This document shows, piece by piece, positions 32,554 through 37,119 of a stretch of 64,000 bases of DNA. Within the stretch, counting starts at the first letter, position 1; every line of letters begins with the position of its first letter. The notes under the pieces are model-generated. The model was not told where the DNA came from. It made no database searches and saw nothing but the letters and a program-made list of their open reading frames with translations. The stretch comes from Bagarius yarrelli (taxonomy: Eukaryota; Chordata; Actinopteri; Siluriformes; Sisoridae). The stretch lies in assembly GCA_005784505.1 (NCBI GenBank), contig VCAZ01000108.1:1430243-1494242 (forward strand), read 5' to 3'. The position numbers were made by a program, and so were the translations under genes.

Positions 32554-33045
32554 TTGTTTGTCTGTATGTGGCCCTGTGATGGACTGGTGACCTGTCCAGT
32601 TTGTACCCCTGCCTTTCACCCAATAACAGCTGAGATCCTGATAAAGAATAAGTAGGTATAGACAATTGATAGATAGATTTGGCAGATGCCTGAATTTAAA
32701 GTAACGTACATTCATCTCTATTTTTAATCCAAATTAGCAATTTAGGTGTTTAAGGGCCTTCCTCAAGGACCCAATGGTGAAAGCAGTCCACCAAGCTACC
32801 ACTTCGTCTTTCAAAAATAATAAATAAAGGCTTCTTCTAAGCTATGTGTTGTAAAAAATGTTATGTTTAAAGGTATGTGTGCTGTCCTCTAGCCCTTATC
32901 TGTTAAATGTATGCAGTGTCTTAAATAAACACAGAGAAGCTCCTGAGCTAAGAATCAGCCACCTACCTTCAGCTTGTGCAGACACACTCTGAAAGCAGAG
33001 AGAAAGAGACAAGATCGAGATCCACGAATACAAATGATCCATCAT
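351..33045 (-). CDS. col7a1: Collagen alpha-1(VII)-like gene, 5' part (31 exons)
   Basis: Secreted anchoring-fibril collagen. Joined exons give 1,257 codons without a stop: signal peptide (about 1-23), VWA1 (about 27-225), seven FN3 modules (about 230-870), Ser/Thr/Pro linker (871-943), VWA2 (944-1142), hinge with CPIQC (to 1168), then Gly-X-Y exons. The order VWA-FN3 array-VWA-collagen helix is diagnostic of collagen VII; types XII, XIV, VI and XX are arranged differently. The VWA1 end reads ISRRVC, a motif I also associate with mammalian collagen VII. Mammals have nine FN3 modules; seven are visible here. Introns in the FN3 array are all phase 1 between modules. The triple helix, Kunitz domain and stop lie before position 1. 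VWA1 lacks one expected metal-site aspartate. Identification is strong; individual exon limits are inferred from splice signals. Confidence 0.93.
778..804 (-). CDS. col7a1: col7a1 exon 30: 27-nt Gly-X-Y exon
   Basis: Encodes GPPGVSGDM. Acceptor TTGCAG, donor TATG|GTAAAT, phase 0 to 0. Confidence 0.82.
890..970 (-). CDS. col7a1: col7a1 exon 29: Gly-X-Y exon
   Basis: Encodes nine perfect triplets, GLPGTDGVPGVPGRPGRTG and then PPGSAGLR. Acceptor CTTTAG, donor AAGG|GTAAAG, 81 nt. Confidence 0.88.
1021..2100. other. col7a1 intron, no further feature
   Basis: AT-rich intron between the first perfect Gly-X-Y exon and the helix interruption. I see no repeat or open frame. Confidence 0.6.
2105..2173 (-). 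CDS. col7a1: col7a1 exon 28: interruption in the helix
   Basis: Encodes RSRVDGADYDLFTFKIKG and then EKGER. The first 17 residues are not Gly-X-Y and contain aromatic residues, so this is a non-collagenous interruption returning to triplets at its end. Acceptor TCCCAG, donor GCGG|GTGAGT, 23 codons. Confidence 0.75.
2262..2288 (-). CDS. col7a1: col7a1 exon 27: 27-nt exon
   Basis: Encodes GEASGHGGL. Only partly regular Gly-X-Y, so the helix is interrupted here. Acceptor CCACAG, donor TCTG|GTACGT, phase 0 to 0. Confidence 0.72.
2416..2433 (-). CDS. col7a1: col7a1 exon 26: 18-nt micro-exon, start of triple helix
   Basis: Encodes only GQKGEK, the first Gly-X-Y triplets. Flanked by TTCCAG and AAAG|GTTTTG. 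The size (two triplets) fits collagen exon structure, and the sequence fits the start of the collagen VII helix. Confidence 0.75.
2623..2700 (-). CDS. col7a1: col7a1 exon 25: hinge with Cys pair
   Basis: Encodes LAQLDIQTNDPISISKP and then EGPCPIQCK. Mammalian collagen VII has a comparable CPxxC just before its triple helix, and such cysteines can link chains. Acceptor TCGTAG, donor CAAG|GTACAG, 26 codons, phase 0 to 0. Confidence 0.87.
3351..3538 (-). CDS. col7a1: col7a1 exon 24: end of VWA2
   Basis: Encodes VSVLTIGIANADMDELQRIA, the closing VWA strand and helix, then FDELPSIERELISSLCSEAL. It joins exon 23 as HVL-GVSVLTIG. The acceptor is TTATAG. The chosen donor AGAG|GTCATT keeps phase 0 into exon 25; the open frame continues past it, so the 3' limit is moderately certain. 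Confidence 0.8.
3606..4941 (+). mobile_element. Degraded Tc1-like transposon with long inverted repeats
   Basis: Ends are CAGTGCC and GGCACTG with matching inverted repeats of roughly 200 bp, including the shared CACAATTATGTG and ACCACAAACTT segments. A left TA target base pair is present; the right one is mutated. The interior encodes the helix-turn-helix part of a Tc1 transposase (4068-4391, for example MNISRSTVQSIIPKW) but is broken downstream by stops and frameshifts. It lies in the col7a1 intron inside VWA2, between exons 24 and 23. Confidence 0.88.
4068..4391 (+). pseudogene. Tc1 transposase N-terminal remnant
   Basis: 107 codons match the DNA-binding region of Tc1-like transposases, with PKLTDRARRALVREAAKRP. 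Later Tc1 signatures such as the ACTGTGAAACATGGTGGTAG stretch at about 4499 are out of frame. Not functional. Confidence 0.85.
4942..5841. other. col7a1 intron, no further feature
   Basis: Remainder of the VWA2 intron after the Tc1 insertion; nothing recognisable. Confidence 0.55.
5842..5985 (-). CDS. col7a1: col7a1 exon 23: VWA2, third metal-site segment
   Basis: Encodes GRGIGYVLRELFRESLGMRQ and then HVLVLVTDGKAQDDVEPP. The TDG aspartate missing from VWA1 is present here. Acceptor TGCAG. The donor CTAG|GTCAAT is weak but is the phase-matched choice. Confidence 0.85.
6093..6216 (-). CDS. col7a1: col7a1 exon 22: VWA2, middle
   Basis: Encodes IAVVHYSDQPRIEFSLNTHR and then RQVHYGGGNTKT, with the metal-site threonine. 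Acceptor GCTTAG, donor ACGG|GTGAAT, phase 0 to 1. Confidence 0.87.
6243..6466 (+). repeat. Dispersed repeat family B
   Basis: About 220 bp: GTCTTTATTTTGTCACATAA, AAGTTGGGGTCAGAGCCGAG, TACAGCGCCCCTGGAGCAGG, TGCTCAAGGACCCAACAGTG, ending TTAACCATTCACCACTACC. Shares sequence with the other family B copies; non-coding. Confidence 0.8.
6823..6945 (-). mobile_element. SINE family A, partial
   Basis: Plus strand: GCATATAACAGATGCCGAAG, TAAGGGCCTTGCTAAGGGG, CCCAGCAATGACAG. In a col7a1 intron. Confidence 0.65.
7432..7571 (-). CDS. col7a1: col7a1 exon 21: VWA2, first part
   Basis: Encodes CGRVKADIVFLVDESWSIGS, with DxSxS (DESWS), then the first helix and FPVIGQQGTQ. Acceptor TCTCAG, donor CCAA|GTACGA, phase 1 to 0. 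Strong similarity to exon 2 shows that VWA1 and VWA2 are related copies. Confidence 0.88.
7770..8175 (+). repeat. Diverged LINE-associated dispersed repeat
   Basis: A G-rich stretch (AGAGGAGACCCAGTGAAGAG, GGTTAAGAAGCGTTTTGTAG, GTAGCAGAATTCTGAAATTA, GAGTTACAGTAATCAGTGCA) resembling a repeat associated with fish LINEs. No open frame; call is from general resemblance. In the intron between exons 21 and 20. Confidence 0.4.
8491..8709 (-). CDS. col7a1: col7a1 exon 20: Ser/Thr/Pro-rich linker
   Basis: Encodes 73 residues rich in Thr, Ser, Pro and Ala, for example SRTSTTTTPAAKPNPSVTKT. No fold is evident. This kind of sequence is usually a mucin-like, O-glycosylated spacer. It separates the FN3 array from VWA2, where mammalian collagen VII, as I recall it, has only a few residues. 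Acceptor TACAG, donor CCCG|GTAAAT, phase 1 to 1, so it is a cassette that could be skipped without a frameshift. Confidence 0.85.
8918..9064 (-). CDS. col7a1: col7a1 exon 19: FN3-7, second half
   Basis: Encodes FKIKNLQYGRTYNFNIRPIY and then EVEGPVTSINKRI. Acceptor AACAG, donor ATTG|GTAAGA, phase 1 to 1. This is the last FN3 module before the linker. Confidence 0.85.
9150..9348 (+). mobile_element. SINE family A (tRNA-headed, about 195 bp)
   Basis: Head GTAGCACAGGGATTAAGG, B-box-like GAGTTCAATTCACC, body AAGCTGCCAC...TGCTGGGCCCCTGAGTGAGG, tail AATGTAAGTCGATC...AAAAATGTAAATG. Complete but diverged copy in the intron between FN3-7 exons. Confidence 0.8.
9513..9713 (-). mobile_element. SINE family A
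   Basis: Plus strand reads GGCATTTGGCAGACGCCCTT, then GCCCAGCAGTGGC and TTAACCACTGCGCTACTACT, the reverse complement of the family A head. Opposite in orientation to the copy 165 bp away. Confidence 0.8.
9860..9979 (-). CDS. col7a1: col7a1 exon 18: FN3-7, first half
   Basis: Encodes LPKVTGFSVIDITDDSAALN and then EASGYLLSWRHIS. Acceptor TTACAG. The phase-compatible donor TCAG|GTCCGA is weak after GT, so the 3' limit is less certain than for neighbouring exons. Confidence 0.8.
10053..10199 (-). CDS. col7a1: col7a1 exon 17: FN3-6, second half
   Basis: Encodes SITSYTITSLLASSAYKIQV and then NQEGSSATVTART. Acceptor TCTTAG, donor ACCT|GTGAGT, phase 1 to 1. Confidence 0.9.
10305..10445 (-). CDS. 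col7a1: col7a1 exon 16: FN3-6, first half
   Basis: Encodes ETVKELKVVDVGVNSFSLSW and then AEVTGYKISWTPFN. The acceptor is a tandem CAGCAG, so either of two sites three bases apart keeps the frame. Donor AATG|GTAAGA, phase 1 to 1. Confidence 0.88.
10488..10745 (+). repeat. Dispersed repeat family B
   Basis: GATGTCTTTATTTGTCATAT, AGTTGGGGTCAGAGCGCAGG, GTCTTGCTCAAGGACCCC, TTCCAATCAACAACTCAGCA. Longest copy; just upstream of col7a1 exon 16. Confidence 0.82.
11217..11290 (+). repeat. Intronic repeat pair, copy 1
   Basis: CCACAGTCACATGACACAAT, GGTGAAAAGACTTTCAGAAG, TGTGGAGGTAATTATAGGAG. A near-identical 75-bp segment lies at 21,148-21,222 in another col7a1 intron. Confidence 0.8.
11291..13080. other. 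col7a1 intron sequence without recognised features
   Basis: Part of the 4.2 kb intron between FN3-5 and FN3-6. Short CA runs (11,605-11,633) and AT-rich DNA. I searched for the two FN3 modules found in mammals but absent here and saw no convincing half-module. Confidence 0.5.
13083..14460 (-). mobile_element. L2-like (CR1/L2 clade) LINE fragment
   Basis: On the minus strand it encodes pieces of a non-LTR reverse transcriptase in shifting frames: a GAPHGCVLS-type motif near 14,060, SAYRSEALQLTVWC near 13,920, and FRFLGTTISQGLRWDNYIDS through MFFLRQLRKFN at 13,600-13,790. The 3' end lies near 13,083 (transcript-sense CAATAAAGCTCTTTCTGATTC). 5'-truncated and broken. Located in the col7a1 intron between FN3-5 and FN3-6. 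Confidence 0.85.
14662..14811 (-). CDS. col7a1: col7a1 exon 15: FN3-5, second half
   Basis: Encodes SITDLQPNTLYTVSIHALYG and then NIEGPEISLTQLT. Acceptor TCTTAG, donor ACAG|GTACTG, phase 1 to 1. The 4.2 kb intron that follows contains a LINE fragment. Confidence 0.9.
14920..15033 (-). CDS. col7a1: col7a1 exon 14: FN3-5, first half
   Basis: Encodes PLGYVSNFKVISYTSSSINV and then EWSAIVGATEYKLTWSS. Acceptor CCACAG, donor TCAG|GTAAAT, phase 1 to 1. Confidence 0.9.
16639..16797 (-). CDS. col7a1: col7a1 exon 13: FN3-4, second half
   Basis: Encodes LVHDTEYVLSLYVLFGSVVG and ends ITATFRT. The acceptor TTACAG is preceded by a short TG repeat. Donor ACAT|GTAAGT, phase 1 to 1. Confidence 0.88.
16866..16982 (+). 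mobile_element. SINE family A, partial
   Basis: ACCAAGCTGCCACTCCCGGG, AACTGCTTAGTTGGATT, GACATCTAACAAATGCTAAA. Head missing. Confidence 0.65.
17395..17418. repeat. GT-rich tract beside the exon 12 donor
   Basis: GT units on the plus strand, CA in the transcript sense, beginning about 14 nt after the exon 12 donor. Confidence 0.9.
17431..17550 (-). CDS. col7a1: col7a1 exon 12: FN3-4, first half
   Basis: Encodes ALTSWNAVAGATGYRLAWGP. The acceptor (TTAG) directly follows a TG repeat of about 14 units in the transcript sense, and a CA-rich repeat begins about 14 nt after the donor GCAG|GTAACA. Phase 1 to 1; joins in frame to exon 13. Confidence 0.85.
17554..17581. repeat. (CA)14 beside the exon 12 acceptor
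   Basis: CA on the plus strand, TG in the transcript sense, ending four bases before exon 12 and replacing the normal pyrimidine tract. Confidence 0.95.
17872..18052 (+). repeat. Dispersed repeat family B, split by a SINE
   Basis: AGAAGACTTTATTCATCACA, TCAAGAGTCCAACAGTGGCA, GTGGTGGAACTTAAACCCCG, then interrupted by the SINE at 18,053. The remaining bases resume after 18,245. Confidence 0.75.
18053..18244 (+). mobile_element. SINE family A, nested insertion
   Basis: The clearest copy: head GGTAGCGCAGTGGTTAAAGT, B-box GGTTCGATTCC, tail ending AAATGTAAATG. It splits an older family B repeat, with candidate duplicated target TCCTTAA on both sides. Confidence 0.85.
18489..18527. repeat. (CATA)n microsatellite
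   Basis: About nine ATAC/ATCC units in a col7a1 intron. Confidence 0.85.
18845..18991 (-). CDS. col7a1: col7a1 exon 11: FN3-3, second half
   Basis: Encodes YKFYMVQGLQSGTEYTISIN and then VDVEGPVTSVKVKT. No ATG lies in the exon. Acceptor TTCCAG, donor ACAG|GTGAGT, phase 1 to 1. Confidence 0.87.
19378..19494 (-). CDS. col7a1: col7a1 exon 10: FN3-3, first half
   Basis: Encodes KLFPVHQLLVENATTDTVQA and then SWLSVRGASGYRLTWAST. The V-x-GA-x-GYRLTW pattern recurs in FN3-4 and FN3-5 and is typical of collagen VII modules. NAT is a possible N-glycosylation site. Acceptor TTGCAG, donor ACAG|GTACTT, phase 1 to 1. Confidence 0.9.
19500..21147. other. col7a1 intron sequence without recognised features
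   Basis: Intron between FN3-2 and FN3-3; AT-rich with a short ATAT run (19,625-19,650). No FN3-like open frame was found. Confidence 0.5.
21148..21222 (+). repeat. Intronic repeat pair, copy 2
   Basis: CCACAGTCACATGACACAAT, GGTGGAAAGACTTTCCAGAT, GTGTGGAGGTTATTATAGGA. Matches copy 1 in the same orientation with a few substitutions. Confidence 0.8.
21398..21582 (+). mobile_element. SINE family A
   Basis: Head is worn (GGTGTTAAACTGCTGATCGG), body ACCAAACTACCACTGCAAGG, tail GGGTGTCTGCCAAATGCCGT. Intron between FN3-2 and FN3-3. Confidence 0.75.
21894..22049 (-). CDS. col7a1: col7a1 exon 9: FN3-2, second half
   Basis: Encodes SSYLIDSLEEDETYTVSIYA and then YPEGPSEPVSVIGRT. Acceptor TCCCAG, donor ACAT|GTATGG, phase 1 to 1. 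Confidence 0.9.
22217..22333 (-). CDS. col7a1: col7a1 exon 8: FN3-2, first half
   Basis: Encodes PIPPVANFRVIEEGLFSLRL and then AWTSPLGQVNTYKIFIP, the B and C strands of an FN3 module. Acceptor TTGCAG, donor AGAT|GTAAGT, phase 1 to 1. Confidence 0.88.
22690..22885 (-). mobile_element. SINE family A
   Basis: Plus strand: GGATTTGGCAGTCGTCCTTA, CCAGAGCGACTTACATTTAT, then AATTGAACCCTGATC and CACTACCACTTCTCC. Intron between FN3-1 and FN3-2. Confidence 0.8.
23064..23193 (-). CDS. col7a1: col7a1 exon 7: FN3-1, second half
   Basis: Encodes VTGLTPKTEYSLTVYAVYPG, the hallmark FN3 E-F strand pattern (L-x-P-x-T-x-Y), and ends SSITAQT. Acceptor TTCCAG, donor ACAC|GTAAGT, phase 0 to 1. Confidence 0.9.
23496..23653 (-). 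CDS. col7a1: col7a1 exon 6: FN3-1, first half
   Basis: Encodes AGPRDLQVSETSYNTLQLSW and then TGDVTGYRLLIAPVSPKG. The core Trp and Tyr of strands B and C of an FN3 fold are present. The acceptor that keeps phase is GATAG (23654-23656); it precedes AG-AAG-GTG. Donor ACAG|GTGAGA, phase 1 to 0. Confidence 0.85.
23805..23978 (-). CDS. col7a1: col7a1 exon 5: end of VWA1 and linker to FN3-1
   Basis: Encodes GVRNADPEELKRIASKP, the closing VWA strand and helix, then LLPKISRRVCFTASEPPRP, a short proline-rich linker. The cysteine probably closes the VWA disulfide with the one near its start. The acceptor follows a TG-repeat tract rather than a usual pyrimidine tract. Phase 1 to 1. Confidence 0.88.
24111..24246. 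repeat. (CATC)n tandem array, about 135 bp
   Basis: Some 33 tetranucleotide units, interrupted at CATCCTTCC twice about 65 bp apart, suggesting block duplication inside the array. In col7a1 intron 4. Confidence 0.95.
24262..24562 (-). mobile_element. tRNA-derived SINE (DANA/V-SINE-like)
   Basis: In the minus sense it reads GCACAGTTGTTCTACAGCAA, then AGGTCCCAGGTTCGTATCCC (a pol III B-box) and a body including GCATGTTCTCCC and ACTGGTGAACTG. Same family as the copy at 32,335. Abuts the CATC tandem array in col7a1 intron 4. Confidence 0.75.
25617..25710 (-). CDS. col7a1: col7a1 exon 4: VWA1, third metal-site segment
   Basis: Encodes IAVLITNGRSDDVIDGAVKA and then a segment ending GISLFAVG. This is the VWA strand and helix that normally carries ITDG; here the codon is AAC (25690-25692), so Asp is replaced by Asn. 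Acceptor TTTCAG, donor GTTG|GTAAGC, phase 0 to 1. Confidence 0.9.
25769..25960 (-). mobile_element. SINE family A
   Basis: Plus strand: GGCATTCGGCAGACGCCCTA, CCAGAGCGACTTACATTTAT, GGAATCGAACCCTGATC, TTAACCACTGTGCTACC. Well preserved; 60 bp from col7a1 exon 4. Confidence 0.82.
27564..27723 (-). CDS. col7a1: col7a1 exon 3: VWA1, middle
   Basis: Encodes RMLIALTDYSTLEEILNAVE and then PYEGGGSRTGVALEFLVES, with the threonine expected of the VWA metal-binding site. Acceptor CATCAG and donor AAAG|GTAAGA. Exon ends in phase 0, matching exon 4. Confidence 0.9.
27758..27890 (-). mobile_element. SINE family A, partial
   Basis: Plus strand: TTTGGTAGTCACCCTTATCC, GAGCAACTTACAATTTATCT, GGAGCCCAGCAGTCGCAAC, AATCAGTAGTCAAACAC. 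Next to col7a1 exon 3. Confidence 0.65.
28678..28858 (-). CDS. col7a1: col7a1 exon 2: VWA1, first part
   Basis: The exon begins in the Glu codon and encodes ECRTALPADIVFLVDESWSM, the first VWA beta strand with the DxSxS metal-site motif (DESWS). The helix and strand FGVTLYADVP follow. Acceptor CTCTCAG and donor CAG|GTACAG are both good. It runs from phase 1 to phase 2. Confidence 0.9.
29598..29715 (-). mobile_element. SINE family A, partial
   Basis: Plus strand: GGTCCAGCAGTGGCAACTCC, TTGAACCCACAATCTTCTGA, CCTTAACCACTGCGCTAC. Col7a1 intron 1. Confidence 0.7.
29720..32330. other. col7a1 intron 1, mostly unannotated
   Basis: CA microsatellite at 31,406-31,430 and a worn SINE A fragment near 31,715-31,790. 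Possible regulatory DNA in a first intron, but no specific site is supported. Confidence 0.5.
32335..32645 (+). mobile_element. tRNA-derived SINE (DANA/V-SINE-like)
   Basis: Head AGCACTGTTGCCTCACAGCA with B-box-like GGTTCCAGGTTCATATTCTC, body GCATGTTCTCC, an internal (TG)n tract (32,520-32,551), then GGACTGGTGACCTGTCCAG. In col7a1 intron 1, opposite to the gene. Confidence 0.75.
32520..32551. repeat. (TG)16 microsatellite inside a SINE
   Basis: Expansion of a TG-rich position within the SINE body. Confidence 0.9.
32688..32805 (-). mobile_element. SINE family A, partial
   Basis: Plus strand: TTTGGCAGATGCCTGAATTT, TTTAAGGGCCTTCCTCAAGG, GTCCACCAAGCTACCACTTC. Heavily diverged. Confidence 0.5.
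32967..33045 (-). CDS. col7a1: col7a1 exon 1: start codon and signal peptide
   Basis: Two adjacent ATG codons begin the reading frame; the first (33043-33045) is chosen, though the second would work equally well. The product starts MMDHLYSWISILSLSLCF and has a hydrophobic core and small residues (SVSA) suited to signal peptidase cleavage. The donor is GAAG|GTAGGT and the exon ends in phase 1, matching exon 2. Secretion to the extracellular matrix follows from the family. Confidence 0.85.
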
Positions 33046-33047
33046 CG

Positions 33048-33050
<3 letters not shown>

Positions 33051-33090
<40 letters not shown>
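33051..33090 (-). repeat. (GA)20 repeat in the presumed col7a1 5' leader
   Basis: Twenty uninterrupted TC units on the plus strand are GA in the transcript sense, ending five bases before the first ATG. The tract probably lies in the 5' untranslated region. It may vary in length between individuals. Confidence 0.9.
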
Positions 33091-33093
<3 letters not shown>

Positions 33094-33193
33094 CCCTCGG
33101 TCACTCCTCTTGCGTCTCTTTGCTATCTTATCTCTCCTCCAGCAGGCCGGATCTTCTGCACTGATGCTCAGCTTTGCTTTATTCAGCTGTGTT

Positions 33194-33202
33194 CTTTTAT
33201 CT
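33194..33202 (-). promoter_or_regulatory. Possible TATA-like element of col7a1
   Basis: The transcript-sense strand reads GATAAAAGA about 150 nt upstream of the start codon, with a further AATAAAG a few bases on. This is a reasonable TATA-box position for a leader of about 120 nt. An additional untranslated exon further upstream cannot be excluded. Confidence 0.25.
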
Positions 33203-33249
33203 GACAAATAGACATAAAGTGTGTAAAAGGGAGAAAGCAGAAACAGAAA

Positions 33250-34080
33250 GACAAAAAGAAAGAAAAAGAGTGACTGTTATCAGGCATATATGTATACACA
33301 GAGACACTTTGAACACAGGATAATTATTAATACTGCTTTGGAGTGGTGAAGGATGGATTGATAAAGAAAAATATTTAAAAAATAAACAATAAACAAAAAG
33401 AGAGGCAAACAAGTAAAGAAAACAGAAAACAGATCAGACGAAATTCAAAGGTAAAAAAAAAAAAATCAAAAGGTTAAAAAAACCAAAAAAATAAGTAAAA
33501 AACAGACAGGAAAAAAGACAAAAAAACCTTTTAAAAAATGGTAGAAAAAGACAAAAACAATTTTAAAAAAAATTAATGGTAAAAAACGAAAACAAATGTA
33601 AAACAAGAAACACAAAACCAATAAAATACAAGACAAGGTAAACAAAAATGAGTTTTGACAAGTTTTTTTTCTAAAATTTAAAGTTTTGTTAAATGAAGTA
33701 ACAGCTGCTGCTATAACGTAATCAAAACAAGAATTAATTAGTCTAAAATTCTTCAAATGTCCTTTTATTTGTATCTGTTATTAAGCATATGTGGTATAAT
33801 CAGAATAAAACATAATTTTCTGCCATGCTGTTAAAGGTAAATGATTTTTCATGACCCTGTTGTTTCTATACGTGTACTATATTGATTTTATATTGATATA
33901 TATATAATATTTAAGATATGAAATTGAAAAAAACGTCTATAAATCGGTTCGAAATTGCATACTTTCCTGTGTGAATACATCTACTGATGCCTCTGGTCAC
34001 ATCATCAGGTCTTTCAACATCAAACACCCTCATCAAGGTGACCCAGCCGGGGCTTATCAGACCCCAGCTCATGACCAGAT
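33250..34080. other. A-rich upstream region of col7a1
   Basis: Plus strand is strongly A-rich (AAAAAC, GAAAAA strings) over 33,360-33,620. No gene or element recognised. Confidence 0.55.
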
Positions 34081-34084
34081 GGCT

Positions 34085-36720
34085 AGCTAGCTACCATGAC
34101 TCCATGGTTCTCCTCTTTTGAGCCCAAGCCATCTTGAGGCCCTCTCTGCCACTATGGTGGTTCTGCAGATTTCTCCTTTTTCGTTCTCTTTCGATGCCTA
34201 AACTGCTAAAGGCTCTGGCTAAGTAACAGGCCGTTAAGGCTCTGCAACCAACCTCTACTGGAAGGCACCTTGCTCTCCACCCAGCCTGCTGAGAATCGCA
34301 AACCAGTCCTGCATACTTGGAGAGCTGTTTCCGAGCTCTGACGAAAGCAATGGTTTTCTTCAAGGTCTGGAAATGCTTTGTCCACACAAGTCCAGTGCTT
34401 CAGTGATGGTTTTAAGGATTGGGTCGTGCCTCCACCGGTATAGTCCTTCTCCAAAAGCTGTAGTACAGCAGCTGAGAATGTGCTCTAGGGTTCCTTGTTT
34501 GAAACACAATAGGCATGCTGGTGTTTCGGCTATGCCCTAACTGTAGAGATCAGGATGGCATAGACAAGGAAAGACCACAGGATCCTGGGAAGAACGCCGT
34601 GCTGGTAGACCCAGGCTTTGAACTTTCCAGCTATTCTGGACTTGGACATGAATTTCAGCCATCTATCTAACTTAGTGCAGGTTGACTGGATAGATGTTGA
34701 GTCTCTCAGTGAACTGTCAAAAACCTTGCCCAAACTCTTGACTGGCTGCTCTGTGATCATTGGCATGGCTGCACCTACGATGTTAAATCGAAATATGTCC
34801 TTCACCTTTCCTTTCCTCTGCACCATAGATCTTGATTTGGCAGGTTAAAATGCATCCGAGCCCACTCCATCAGCTTCTCAAGCCCCTTCAGAATCCACCA
34901 GCAGCCTGGGACTGATTCTGTCATGACTGTAAGGTCATTCATGAATGCCCTGATGGGTGGCTGTCGTTGTCTGAACTTTGTTCGGGGCCCTCTGCACTCT
35001 GGCTCTTGGTAAGCATGTTCGAGGCTAGGGAGAACAGTGTCACAGAGATAGTACACCCTGTGATGATGCCAATCTCCACCTTGTGCCAACTAGATGTAGA
35101 TGCTCCAAAAGAGACCCTCATCCTGAAGTTGTTATAGTAATCAGCGATGAGGTCTCTACAACTTCTGGGGATGTGATATTTTATCACAGTGAGCTGGACC
35201 AACTTGTGTGGAATGAAGCCAAATGCATTTTCCAGGTCAAACCATAACACAGACAGGTTGTCTTTGTTTTCTCCACTCTCCTGAATTAGCTGTGTCACCA
35301 CACCGGCATGCTCCACACAGCCCGGCATTCCTGATATGCCACCCTTCTGTACACTACCACTTAGAAATGGCACTGAAGAAGATCTTTGCCTCAACGCACA
35401 GCAAGAAGATGATGCGGAACTGGTCTAGCTGGGTGGAGATTTTCCTCCTTCAAAATCCACACCCCTTCAGCCCCTCGACATTGTTCTGGGGTCTTCCCCT
35501 TTCTCCAGATGACTCGCAGGAGTTTCCACAGACGCCGTAGCAATTTGGGACAGTTCTTATACACTTTGCCACTTGGTCCTGCTTTCTTTATCTTTGCTTG
35601 GTGGATTTTCAAGCCATGTATATTTTTGCAGACTTTACCACATGTAAACTGCTTGCTCATAGTCATTTGTCCATTGCCTTGAGCATTAATTTCTCCTTTG
35701 GGATCCACACCACTTCAGCCACTCGCATCTTTCCCTTTCTCCAGAAGACTCGCAGGAGTTTCCATAGATGCCACAGTAATTTGGGACAGTTCTTATACAC
35801 TTTGTATAAAGTGCCACTAGGCCCTGGAGCAGAGCTCGCCCTTGCTTTACAACCTATTCAACTTCCCTCAGCTGCAGTTCCGACAAGTCGAACTGCACTG
35901 CCGGTTTAGGGGGGTTTATAAGGATGTTACACTCTCCCAGCTCCTGCTCTCTTTTGGTGTCACTTTACGTCTGTCTGAGATTTGGTCAATCTCTCCGGTA
36001 TGCTTTTTCTCCAGCAGGTCTTTAGTGAACTTGAAGGGGTTGGCGATAAAGGCAGCTTGTTTATATGCCCTCTTGCGTCGCCGTCTCAGATGCCACTCCG
36101 CCCAGTGGAGAACTCTGATCTTCCTCTGTAGGATGCACATTAACTGGGCTAGGCCAATGCATTCCTCTTTACTTGCCAACTTGCGCTGGGACTTCACAGC
36201 TCTCTGGTTCTTTGAGTAAGGTGTTCCGGAGCTTTTCTTCTCCTCCCCACCAAACCATTCATCTGCGATGTTGACAACGATCATTGTCATGGCTTGAAGT
36301 TTCCAATCAGCCTCTCCCCTCTCTATTGCCTTCACAGAGACTGAAGCGTTGTCAAACTGCTTCCACAGGGAAGTCATGTTAGCTGCAGGCCATTTAATCC
36401 ACCTCTGGTCTATGGGGTGACTCCGGGCCTGGCTCCTCCTGAGTCTCACCAGGTTGAACATCTGTGCGTTGTGTTGCTCCCGCACCCAATGAACACTTAA
36501 TCTTTGCTTGGGGGATTTTCAAGCTATGTTTGTTTTTACCACATGTACACTGTTTGCTCATAGTCATTTGTCCGTTGCCTGGGTCTGTTGCCTTGAGCAT
36601 TAAATCAGATCGGAGGCGGATTAAATGGTCTGCAGCTAACATGACTTCATTGTGGAAGCAGTTTGACGATGTTGATTCTGCAGGCTGATCGGAAACTTCA
36701 AGCCATGACATTGATCATTG
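34085..36720 (-). mobile_element. Broken R2-like non-LTR retrotransposon
   Basis: Minus-strand open pieces encode reverse transcriptase: PGCVEHAGVVTQLIQESGEN and NLSVLWFDLENAFGFIPHKL (34,939-35,394), IRAFMNDLTVMTESVPGCWW (near 34,950) and FKAWVYQHGVLPRILW (near 34,600). Upstream are an N-terminal block (35,916-36,485) and Cys/His zinc-finger-like pieces (FTCGKVCKNIHGLKIHQAKI). The N-terminal finger and RT style suggest the R2 or related site-specific clade, but I saw no endonuclease region. Many frameshifts make it inactive. Confidence 0.72.
35391..36602 (-). repeat. Internal duplications within the R2-like element
   Basis: A block with GACTCGCAGGAGTTTCCA and AATTTGGGACAGTTCTTAT occurs at about 35,511 and again at about 35,750. 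A second block with CATAGTCATTTGTCC and TTGAGCATTAA occurs near 35,660 and 36,560. They look like rearranged or overlapping copies of the zinc-finger region. Confidence 0.75.
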
Positions 36721-37119
36721 TCAGCATTGCAGCTGAACGGTTTGGCGAGAAGGAGAGAAAAAGCTCTGGAACACCTTACTTGTTCCTACTATATAGTGTA
36801 AAAAATGTATGTGAGGTAAGTAGTATATCCAAATCCTTAGTAGGTAGAAAACCAGTGGTGATAAGTTTCCAGATGATCTCCTACTTCCCCAAGGATTTTG
36901 AAGTATGCATACAACGGACACTTGACTATCCCATGATCCCTTGGGAGAAAGCAGTGACGTGGCACTTTACAGTAGCATTAATATAGATTTTGAAAAAAGC
37001 ATCGTTCCTTGCGGTTAAATTCCACTTAGATTATTTAAAGTTTAACAAGATGGGATATTGCAGCACAAATCCCTGAAATGTGTCGAACATACACACACAC
37101 TAAGGCAATCAGGTTGGTA

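Noticed and set aside
33466..33756. Phe-rich open frame
   Set aside because: Product of an A-rich tract read in antisense.
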